The notes below the pieces were generated by a model. That model saw only the letters and a program-made list of their open reading frames with translations. It searched no databases and had not been told where the DNA came from. A stretch of DNA of 64,000 nt from Cordilura impudica (lineage: Eukaryota; Arthropoda; Insecta; Diptera; Scathophagidae), in contig OY821518.1 in NCBI GenBank assembly GCA_963682025.1, forward strand, positions 224,917,070 through 224,981,069, in the 5' to 3' direction. Every line of letters begins with the position of its first letter. Position 1 is the stretch's first letter. The translations under genes and the position numbers were made by a program. Below are positions 54,956 to 64,000 of this stretch, in pieces.

Positions 54956-57587
54956 CTAGTGGATTGTGTGGCGCCTAGGCGCCCGTTTATTTTGACTTTA
55001 ACAAACAAATTTTTTTTCCCATTTCAAAATTTTCCTATATTTTATATATTTAAAAAAAAATAATTTTAATGTTTTTAAAATTTAAAAAAAAAATCGGAAA
55101 ACAGTTGTAAAAAATACAAACCAAAAACTTCGATTTTCAAATGAAGTTTTGTAAAAGGTCCTTTTATGTATATTTTCGCATAAGTTTGCCAGTAGCCAAC
55201 CTTTGCTTTATATTTTCTGCTTCTATACATAAGAAGTTTTTAATATTATATGATTTTAAAAAAATATTTTATTTTGACAGAAACTCGGTAATTTTAGTCT
55301 TAATAATTTAATAATTTAATTTATGTTTTATAACTTTTTAAAATGCGTCAAAATAAATAAACTTATTCAACTAAAAAAAGTTTTTAAACCTTTGGCCGGT
55401 CCCGCCGAGTTCGTTATAACCGAACTCCATTTTATTGTAGAAAAAATAGAATAGCATAGAAAAAAAACGTTTTAGAGCAAGGTTCCTAAAAGTTTCTTAA
55501 GGTTGGGGGGGGGGGGGGGTTTAAAGGTTTTAAAAGTTAATAATAATAATTAATTGCATAATTCTTTTTTGAAGACATGAATACACGTTATAGCATAACA
55601 TTTAAATAATCTTTGAAAAAATTTTCAACTAAAAATTTTAATAAATAAGTCCGTGACAGCCAATATCCGGAGGCGTTGTTGTTTTGCGGTGAACATCATA
55701 ACTCGTTACCGGACCATGTGAAAAAAAATCGAAATGCGCTTAAAAGGTGACATGTTTCCTGAAGTAGTGACGAAGAGTTTTTCAATTTTTTTTTGCAGCA
55801 TTTTGAAGTGGAAAACGATTTTTGCTATACAATTTCGGGAATTTTATGTTAAAAAATGGGAAAGAAAATGGAATTTAAAAAAAAAACTTCGTGGTTACCT
55901 GATGATTTTTGTGTGGATATAGTGTCTAAAATTTCAAAAGAATCGATCAAGAAGATGTTCCGGACTTCGAACATTTATTTGCGAGAAAATCGGTTTAAAG
56001 TTTTTTAAAAACTGATTTGTATACTATATACCGTATGAGGCCGGTCGCTGGAAACGCTGTATCTTTTTAAGTTTTGCTCTGATTTACTTAAAATTTTGAC
56101 ACAACACTCTCGACATGTTGTGCATTCAGGAAGAGAAATGCAAAGAAAGGTTTTAAAACCTACCACCTCTTAAGGAAATGCAAACACCAATACACCAATG
56201 TACACAAAAAAGAAAAAAATATTTCATATTTCATCATATATGTATATAAACTGAAAAAAAGAGAACTATATTTTTTGCAAAGTTATCTATAAATCCAAAA
56301 AAGAAAAAATAAAAAATGCGCGCGTATTAGTTTTACTTAAAAAAAAAAAATCACTTTTAATTCTTCCATGATAATTTCAATAAATTATACAAATTAAAAT
56401 CTTAAACATACCTTTTTACGTAATTTATGTTTGTCCAAATTTTTTTAAAAGCATATTATGCAAAAATTATTATTATGAGTGAAAAAAAAATTATTTTCCC
56501 ACCTCCCCTCTAATATTACAATGTAATTTAATTATGCAAAGTTACAATAATTTAAATTTTAAACTTAATATTGCACTATTTTTTCAAAGGCTTTTCAATA
56601 CAGAGCTATAAACGAAATCATACGTTGGACAACAACAAAATCTACATTGAAGATCTCTTTTTTCTCAAATATTTATCAAAAAAAGCATGCTCTTTGGTAA
56701 GTGCTGGCCATCAATGAACTGAGCGAAAGTACTCTTAACAATACAAAACAATTTTGAGATGAAAAACAAAACAGGCAAACGAAGAAGTTTAGTAAGTGTT
56801 GCTAATTTTGACAACTTATTGTAATTTCGACGATTTTGCAATTTTGCCAGTTTTGACAACTTATTGTAATTTCGACGATTTTGCAATTTGTTAAAATGAT
56901 TTGTTAAATTTGTAAAAATGATGATTGAAGATTTAAAATTATCAGTAGTATAAAAATTGCGATTTCAAGGGTTACCAATTAATGGGTTGTTTATCGAAAA
57001 TTGATAGTTTTTCTTCAGTGAAAATGGAAATTATAAAGTATGTATAAATTTAATTCTGGGTCAAGTCGTTTCAAAACGGAAATACCTTGAATTGCATCTC
57101 TATTTAAGATTTAAGTTTCAATTACGTCGATACTTTAAACCTATATTATATGTTTCAGCTATAGATACATGTCAATAAAATTATTTAGTTGATTGGTGTT
57201 AAATTTTTTTCGTTGAAATTTCACCACTAATACATTAGAAATAACCAATGCTGTAATAATATTCGTAATATGAATGATGTAAATAAACTTGATTGTTTCC
57301 TTTTGTAATATTTTGTAGTTTTATTTTTATTTTCTTGACAATTTCTTGTTTTAAAAATGACGATTTTGGCGATTTAGTTTCCAAAATTTTCGATTTTCAG
57401 AAGATTTTATTAGCAGCACTGGTTGGTAACATAGAAGAGAGAAAATTGTGTGTGGGTTTGTATAAAATGAGAAAGATTAAATTTTGTTTGTGTATTTCGC
57501 ATAGCTTTGTAGGGAGTGCTATGTGTATTATTTCAGCGTTACAGAATCAGTCAGTCAGTCAGTGAGTCAGGGATCAGCGTAAATATA
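54956..57587. other. Unassigned 2.6-kb segment between Transib fragments F and D
   Basis: No protein was recognised. It begins near a perfect 14-bp palindrome GGCGCCTAGGCGCC (54970-54983). It contains a long G run (about 55505-55520), a two-copy 45-bp tandem repeat (TTTTGACAACTTATTGTAAT at 56806 and 56851) and a GTCAGTCAGT run at about 57548-57575. It probably represents an insertion into one Transib copy (F plus D). Confidence 0.4.
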
Positions 57588-57997
57588 TATAAGATATTAT
57601 AGAAAGAATTTTTACTGTTTGCTTTGTGACTTTCCAAGTAAATCGCTATTTACCAATTGTCTATTTTTTTCACTTTGATGGAAAATAAATTTTTTTTTAT
57701 TTTTATTTATGGATAATAATTTTAAAATATAAAAAACTTGAAAAAGAAACATTAAAAATATAAAATGGTTAAAAATCATGTTTTTTAGTTAAGACAAACA
57801 TGATTTTTTCATGCCGTTAACTAATTTAAACTTTGATAACCCATAAGTAAATATCTAGAAGGTGTAGCACCTTGTTCCAATACTTATTTCATAGGTTATA
57901 CAATTATCTATCATATGCCTTTCAACTTATTTGATTATCTCAATTGGTTCAAAAGTTATGATTTTATCAACGAAAAAACTCAAATGGCGCCACTGTG
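57588..57997 (+). mobile_element. Transib family 1, fragment D (3' end present)
   Basis: ATATTATAGAAAGAATTTTT and CTGTTTGCTTTGTG follow the 5' untranslated part. The sequence then jumps to the 3' untranslated part (TTTGATAACCCATAAGTAAA) and ends with the terminus. Essentially the whole transposase gene is deleted. The end is intact, with heptamer CACTGTG at 57991-57997. Confidence 0.78.
57960..57997 (-). repeat. Fragment D right end: RSS-like, 22-bp spacer, altered nonamer
   Basis: Read inward: CACAGTG (57991-57997), 22-bp spacer, GATAAAATC (57960-57968) in place of GCAAAAATC. Confidence 0.75.
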
Positions 57998-58002
57998 CGT
58001 CG

Positions 58003-58030
58003 CACAGTGAGTTTTTTCGTTGCAAAAATC
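58003..58030 (+). repeat. Copy C left end: RSS-like with 12-bp spacer
   Basis: Heptamer CACAGTG (58003-58009), 12-bp spacer AGTTTTTTCGTT (58010-58021), nonamer-like GCAAAAATC (58022-58030). The equivalent end in copies A and B has a 22-bp spacer, of which ten bases including GCGCC are missing here. Confidence 0.85.
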
Positions 58031-58311
58031 ATATCTTTTGAACCGAATAACATAATTGAACAGTTTAAACAGCATATGATAGATAACTGTTCAGCCTATG
58101 AAATGAGCGTTTGGAAAGGGTGCTACGCTTTTGTAGGGGCCTACTTATGGGTTATCAAAGTTAAAATTTGTAGAAAAATCAATTTTATGGTAACTAAAAA
58201 AGTTATTTTTACATTTTTAGATTGTTTTTATTTTTTTTCTTTAGGGTTTTATGTTTTAAATTATTACCCAACAAACTAAAAAAAAATTACTTCTTTTTTA
58301 AATGTATTTTT

Positions 58312-60408
58312 TCAATTTTCTGTAAAATATTCATCACAATTCGTAAGAGAAGGTATATCTAAAAGACTAATCATTTCTAAACTATAATTATTTTTTAACT
58401 CTATTCGTGACTTCAAATGCCGCAGGGAAGAAATAAGTGGATCGGAAGATGCTGCCAACATGTTGAAGAGGTCCTCATTTTGCCTTACCCTTGATGCTTT
58501 GAATGTGTTCTGCAATCTATATTTTTTATAAAATTTGTTAAGAGACTCCTGTGCTTCTTCAGAAAGCTCTCCAATTGGCAAAGACTGGTACTCAATGATA
58601 TCTTTGCCATGCGCCAATATTTTATGGACGGTCGGGGTCAACTTCTTCTGTGGATACATTTCTGCTAAAAGAGATGCAGTTTTCGATGCATATTCTCCAT
58701 ATTTTGTAGAATTGACATTTTGTTTGCAGTTTAAAACATTCAAGATCGTTCCCAATCTTTTCACGATTTGATTGTCAATTCCAGTGATTCTAGTTACTGC
58801 CTCATCATTTTCAAAAAATCTCCTAGAAGTGTTTCCATCGTTTGAGTTACCGTATCCGTGCTTGGGACAGTCTACTTTTAGTCCAACTTGTTTAAAAAAA
58901 GCATCCTGTATTTGCTTCTTTCTGATCTTTTCCTTATCCTTTATTGATATATTTTCATCGAAGTTTTCCTCCTCTTGTGGTAGGGTATACGCCAGTTTTA
59001 GCAAGAACTCCATACACCTTATCCTTGCGTGCAATGGTGACATTCCATATTCGTAATTCTCCTCGTTTGTAGAATCGTTTAAATTACCAAAGTTCTTCTG
59101 ACTCTTTTTGCAAATCGTGCATGACAATGTTGAGGTTGTTCCTGTCAGTTCGTTTACGACTTTTCCGTCAACCATGGTCAGGTGGAACTCGTAATTGCAT
59201 TCAATATATTTTCCTTCTCCAATTTGCAGCTTTGTAGGCTTAATCTTGCTTATTTGTTCTTCAATGTCCTTCACCGTGGTCCTTATGAGTTTTGCCGATT
59301 CCCTTGCAAACTGAAACATTATTGGTCGACAATAATGCACTGATGACGGACGTGGATTTTTCCAGTATAGGGAAACATCAGATTTTAGCCGCAAAGGAAC
59401 AACAGATGCCATAAACATATTTCCGTCCGATATTGTAGCGTCATCGGAAGATATCCTTTGCTTATAAACGCTTTGTCCGGATGATCCATCGCAGCCCCAT
59501 TTGCTGATCAATGTCAGTTTCTCAGGAAGAATTTTCACCTCATTTTCAGGAAGACTCTCCAACAACCGTTTTGCTGTATGGCCCATGAGATCCTGCAGAT
59601 TGGCTTTCACAGAGACTTCCGTAAACTCCGTATGCAGTGGTCGTGAATTTATTTTGGCTTGCGTAATATGCTTGTATCCTGGTAAAACGTCAGCCCCGTG
59701 TCGCATCAAGGATGCCCGTAGTATCTCATATTTTTCTTTGGAAAGTTGTAAGTCCATAAACAAGGCCAAGGCTTCTTCGGAACCATACTTTTTAATGTGC
59801 GTTTGTGGCCGTGGGAATGCTTTCCCTAATCCTTTTTAGTCGCAGTGGGCTTGCATCAGCAACAGATTTTGTAATCTGCGACCTAACTCTTTCACTATCC
59901 TTTGTATATTTAATAGACAGCGCGTCCGATAAATGCTTCGTGGTCAAGTCATTGGTGGCATCGGCAAGTTTCCTCTTTCTTGTGAAAATTGAACACTCCT
60001 CAATACTTTTTTTTTGCCCTTTTGCTCCTCTGGTTGATGTGGTGGGTTTATCTACTGCCAATATATCCAGGATGGTGTCTTCATTAAGCCAGTCCTCGTA
60101 TTTGGAGTTGAAGTTCTGAATGGTTCGATTAGATTTCACCCATTTTGCCTTAATATTTGCATATATCAGATAAAAATTATTTTTTATAATTTCTCTCTCA
60201 ATATTTCCGTATAAGCTATCAAGTTCTTCTAAAGCAGCTTTGGTGTGGTTGACCTTCTAAACAGTTCAAATAATTTTAAATTGTTTAACGCCATGGTTTC
60301 AGTACTTGTTGCGCCAACTTGCAGTCGTAGACTAATCCAGGCATTATGCTTATATTGCAATATACAGGTTTATGCTACCATGCCTAAAAATTTACCTGTT
60401 CCCTGCAT
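58312..60408 (-). pseudogene. Transib (RAG1-like) transposase, copy C
   Basis: The 3' part 58312-59769 is open for 485 codons and contains, numbered from its first codon, D94 (KWGCDGSSGQ), D201 (MVDGKV), C217/C220 (CTIC), GNSNDGNTSRRFF, H382/H387 (VHKILAHG) and E408 (SEEAQES), ending NCDEYFTEN. The 5' part (59792-60139 and beyond) is out of frame because of the same 2-bp loss seen in copy B. It also carries the AKGQKKS version of the AT-hook seen in copy A, an in-frame TAA near the N-terminus and a 13-bp deletion near 60240. So the catalytic core is intact but cannot be joined to the N-terminal DNA-binding part. Confidence 0.9.
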
Positions 60409-61231
60409 ACATATGGATTTAGGCTGAATTATGCAATTTTGATATTATGCTCGTGTCTAAATAAGATTTGTGCCTACCTGGAGGGACCATAAGTCAATAT
60501 TGTTCTTGACCATTTGTACTCCAAAATAATTTTTAAGTGAGGTATGTACCTGCGAATTTCAATGAGTAGTTTTTTGTGCATCCTGTGTCTGTAACAGAAT
60601 ATTGGGAGTAGACTTTGGCAGAGGCTTACAGGTAGACAACCGACTTAAAATGCAATTTTCAAACTATTAGATCAAACTACTGTCAGTCAAAACATGTAAG
60701 GGATGCACGCCATACAATTTCTGCAACCATGTCTTTTTAACCTTTTTTACCTCTAGAAGCCAAACGGACGCGTACGGGCAGATAAAACCTTTTGAATTAT
60801 GTAAAGAAATAATCAAAGAACATGTTTTGCAAATATGGCAAATATAGAAAAATATAGATTTGTTTTATTTTCCGTCAAAGTTGAAAAATAGTGAAAAAAA
60901 CGGATAGTTTTTAAATAGTGATTTACCAGGAGAAACACAAAGCAAACAGTTAATTTTTTTTTTATCATTATACATTTAATAAATACATCAATCAATACAA
61001 ACAAAAAATAAGGCGATTCGTTACCTATTTTTCGTGATATTACACCTGAAATCGCAACAAATTGACTAAAAATTGTGTGTTTTTTTGAAAACCGAAAGTC
61101 GGTCAACTTTGAACGGTTATATCTTCTAAACTAAAAAGTTGATATTATTAAGAGTAGCATATTTGAAATCATTGAAAAGTTTCCTATAATATGGGTTTAT
61201 TCAAAACTTCGTCGGCGCACATGAAAATTTT

Positions 61232-61275
61232 GATTTTTGCAACCTCGTTTGCTCTACGGGCGTCACTGTGCGACG
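61232..61275 (-). repeat. Copy C right end: RSS-like, 23-bp spacer, plus flank CGACG
   Basis: Read inward: CACAGTG (61264-61270), 23-bp spacer, GCAAAAATC (61232-61240). The GGCGCC following the heptamer is GACGCC here. Confidence 0.85.
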
Positions 61276-61286
61276 ACTGAAGTTAA

Positions 61287-63619
61287 CCTTTAAAGGCACA
61301 AGTCCACCGATTTTGACCGAAAAAATGTATTTTATGTAAATTTGAGTAAAAATAAAAACTGCGTTTTTAGTTTTTTTAAATTTTTTTTTTAAATTATTTT
61401 AAAAAAGTGGTTGTATCTTTAAAGATACAATGTCTAAAATCCTATATAAATCCTACATCTAAAATTCCTATGAATATATATTAAAATAAAAGAAATGTGT
61501 TATGAAATTTTGATTAATTCATTTATTTTAATAAGTTAAAATTATTTTAATAAATTTTATTAAAAATACACTGAAAACTAAAATAAACAGCAAAAACATA
61601 AATAAAATAAGTTTTATTAAAATGAAGTTTTATTAAAATAAAAATAATACATATAGATTTTGTAAGTTCATTTATATACATACATATGCCGGCCCATAGC
61701 GCCGTCCATTAAATCGACACCGCCCATGTGCCGATTATATTCTTTTATAATTTGAGGACATGGAATTATTTTGACGGTTTCTTTTTTATCAAATCTCTTA
61801 ACGGTTAATGGTTCTTCCGTTTCAATTCTTATGCAAACTGATATCAACATTGGTAGATAGTAAGTTAACAATCCTGTTGCCTTTCCAAGACAGAGAAGAT
61901 ACATCAATTCCGTGAATACTACATATAAACTCATGACTGTATGCCTAGTGTTCGCAAATACGCTACTAATGCCACGGTACTGTAATAGTTGTCAAAATAT
62001 ATTATGTGGTTTTGAAATTTCGGTACTTCTCTAACCAGTTGAACCACTATATTGGCCGAATGTTGAAGATCCGGTTCACCAAGTTCTGGTGTTTTCGGCG
62101 CTCCTCTATATATTTCAAATTTATATCCATATCCTGTAGTATCACACATGACGAAAAGCCCCATTTTATGGGTTTGTTAGGTAAATACAGCTTCATATAG
62201 CTCCCAATTTTGGTAGAACACATTTGTTCATCAACACACAATCTATCTAATTTTGGCACGCTGCAAAATGTAGCATTCAGGGTGTCAATAAAATGTCTAA
62301 TTAGGTAGAGCCGGTCCCGATTAGGATCATCACGGGATGGCTGATTTCTTTTATCATTGAAATGAAGAAATTTCCGAATTTTTTTCAACACGCCCAACTC
62401 TCATTTGATTTTTCGCTAAATTTACGAAATCGTCGATTTTTTAAGACCAATAATCTCTTACATTTGGACGGATATGGTATCAAATATATCGAAATGAAAT
62501 GCCTCCTCAAGTCCAGCATATTTTATTGTTTCGTCAACTATATGTTGTTCCAAAATCTCAGGAAACAAAAAGCTCTAAACTTGATATGGTGTTTCCAAAT
62601 CCGCTATGTTTTGTGGTAAACTATTGTCACCTCTAAATCTAACTTGCTGGTCATTAAACTGCAATTATCTTTCTTCCATATTACTTTATCGAATTCAGAA
62701 GACTTACTTTATTTCCACATTTCGAAATTCTGAAGGAAATTCATTCCAAGTATTTGTAAGTCTGGTAGACGGAATATTACCGGATGAAGTAGATAGCACA
62801 GAATCAAGCTGTTCGATATTATTGGATTCAACGTAAATCAAATCTCCCTGATCTAAATCTCTAAAAAGGACTGCCCTTTCATTATTATCCCCCATCCCTT
62901 TGCACTCCTCCCCATTTAAATCGTCGCTTTCATCATCAATGTCATCGACACTATCATCACCCACATCTTCGCTATTACAAAGTAATTCACAGACGTCATC
63001 ATCAGTCATCATAACTCTTCCATGACGCCATGGCTAACAATTCATCAAATGGTCGTTTGCTTATAATGGATTTTATTTATAAATTGCAATTAAAACAATA
63101 GACATTCATTAAAATTTATTCCTAAGATCCAAACAAGTGAACATGCTCTTGCAAAAAACAAAATATATATGAAAATGTACTAAAGTGTAGTACAAAAAGT
63201 TGTGTTTAACGGAAATGAAAAGCATGCAGGGAATGCACACTGTATCTTTAAAGATACAAACAACTAAAGCGACCCAGTGAGGAGAAGTATGATCGAAATT
63301 TTTTCAAACCACTTAAAATCACAAAAGGACATGTTTTAAAAGCAGTTAATATTTTTTCCTAATCATAATTATTTACCTGTTCCTAGAAGTTACACTGTTA
63401 AAAATCGTGTTTATTTAATTTTTCAAAAAAAAAAATTTTTTGACTTTGTATATAATTTTTTTAAGAAGTATGACAAATAGAAGTAAAAAATATGTTTTTT
63501 AGAAGACCTATAATATGCTAAATAATATAGAACCGATTTGGAAAAAATTACATCAAAACTAAAGCCGTAGGAATTTTTTGAATGGTTGCATCTTTAAAGA
63601 TACACGGTGCATTTAAGGG
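61287..63619 (-). mobile_element. piggyBac element 2
   Basis: TTAA at 61283-61286 and 63620-63623 flanks ends CCTTTAAAGGCAC and (reverse complement) CCCTTAAATGCAC. Three palindromic TGTATCTTTAAAGATACA-type words lie subterminally (61411-61430, 63241-63258, about 63588-63605). A decayed transposase is inside. Length is 2333 bp, close to a full-size piggyBac. Confidence 0.88.
61668..63012 (-). pseudogene. piggyBac transposase, decayed (element 2)
   Basis: The minus strand starts with an acidic region (62704-63012: SEDVGDDSVDDIDDESDDLN) and RLTNTWNEFPSEF. After frame breaks, 62047-62397 has GVLKKIRKFLHFNDKRNQPS, FIDTLNATFCSVPKLDRLCV and DEQMCSTKIGSYMKLYLPNK followed by PIKWGF, the DEQM...KP.K(R/W)G catalytic-core region. 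61931-62164 has VREVPKFQNHIIYFDNYYST, the FDN.(Y/F)(T/S)S motif. 61668-61934 has IIKEYNRHMGGVDLMDGAMG. Key aspartates (DEQM, FDNYYS, MGGVD) are visible. Frameshifts, for example near 61930 and 62400-62600, make it inactive. Confidence 0.88.
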
Positions 63620-63623
63620 TTAA

Positions 63624-64000
63624 CTAACCGGCTTTATCTAGTTCTAATTCGAGTATTTCAAAATTCCATGCTTTATTTATTCAAATTAAGGTATAAAAGT
63701 TTAAAATTATGATCATATTTTATAAAAATAAATTATACAAAACTTACCAACATTTTCAGAAATTTTGATTGTCTTAAAATGGGAAAGATATATTTTTGCA
63801 TGAGACAATTTGCATCATTATTTGATTTCGATTTGATTCTTGATTGTTGTTTAAAAACGTTATCTATAACTGATAAAACATGTATGTGGCAGAAATATAT
63901 AGGCAGAAAACTATAATTACAATGGAGAAGTAAAAATAGAGACAAAAATATTAAGTAAAATATGATTTATTCAGAAGTCTGCGAAACTAAGGAAATTATT
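63624..64000. other. No recognisable feature
   Basis: AT-rich sequence right of piggyBac 2. I see no coding similarity, repeat or RNA gene. Confidence 0.45.

Larger units (their letters stand above)
58003..61270 (-). mobile_element. Transib family 1, copy C
   Basis: Its left tip is only five bases from the tip of fragment D. Flanking 5-mers are CGTCG (57998-58002) and CGACG (61271-61275), differing at the middle base. Length is 3268 bp, the longest family 1 copy. The transposase is on the minus strand with a long open 3' part (58312-59769). The left end has lost ten bases of the usual spacer. Confidence 0.9.

Overview
The window looks like repeat-dominated, AT-rich insect DNA, most likely from a fly. 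I infer this from the mix of element families (Transib, piggyBac, Tc1/mariner, hAT, PIF/Harbinger, Helitron, jockey/CR1-like non-LTR elements) and from the absence of bacterial-style gene packing. I found no convincing single-copy host gene, tRNA, rRNA or CRISPR array. Nearly every protein-like stretch is a transposon protein, and almost all are broken by stops, frameshifts or insertions. Sizes and nesting were worked out from inverted ends and target-site duplications (TSDs) read directly in the sequence.

The main theme is Transib, the DNA-transposon superfamily whose transposase is related to RAG1 of V(D)J recombination. Three Transib families are present. Family 1 has copies A (6875-10009), B (29339-32512), C (58003-61270), a broken copy E (50919-54705) and a copy split into F/D (54706-54955 and 57588-57997). 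Its ends begin with the exact recombination-signal heptamer CACAGTG. A nonamer-like GCAAAAATC follows after 23 bp at one end and 22 bp at the other, and copy C carries a 12-bp spacer at one end. Family 2 is an open 673-codon transposase (15912-17933) with all expected RAG1-core landmarks. Family 3 is an internally deleted copy (21366-23165) nested in a PIF/Harbinger element.

Layout. 1-6.9 kb: non-LTR relic, a MITE-like unit, and a Tc1-like element holding an unrelated open segment. 6.9-10 kb: Transib A inside a non-LTR relic. 11-15 kb: a fold-back repeat and a Tc1-like relic split by a hAT element. 15.9-18 kb: intact Transib transposase. 18.9-29.3 kb: Tc1 and non-LTR relics, MITEs, and the Harbinger/Transib nest. 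29.3-32.5 kb: Transib B. 33.6-35 kb: an inverted-repeat-rich block.

From 36.5 to 50.9 kb a degenerate short-unit repeat array acts as the substrate for a stack of insertions. These are a Helitron (36828-40205) holding a nested element with a GC-rich minisatellite, a piggyBac (41094-48465) holding a non-LTR element which itself holds a hAT and a 363-bp insertion, and a mariner-type relic. 50.9-61.3 kb: Transib E, F/D and C. 61.3-63.6 kb: a second piggyBac.

The copies do not form an operon or pathway. They act as a fossil record of insertion into insertion, as in heterochromatin or a piRNA-cluster-like region. The only plausible functional interaction is in trans: an intact Transib transposase would have to come from elsewhere, since no family 1 copy here is intact and family 2 has different sequence.
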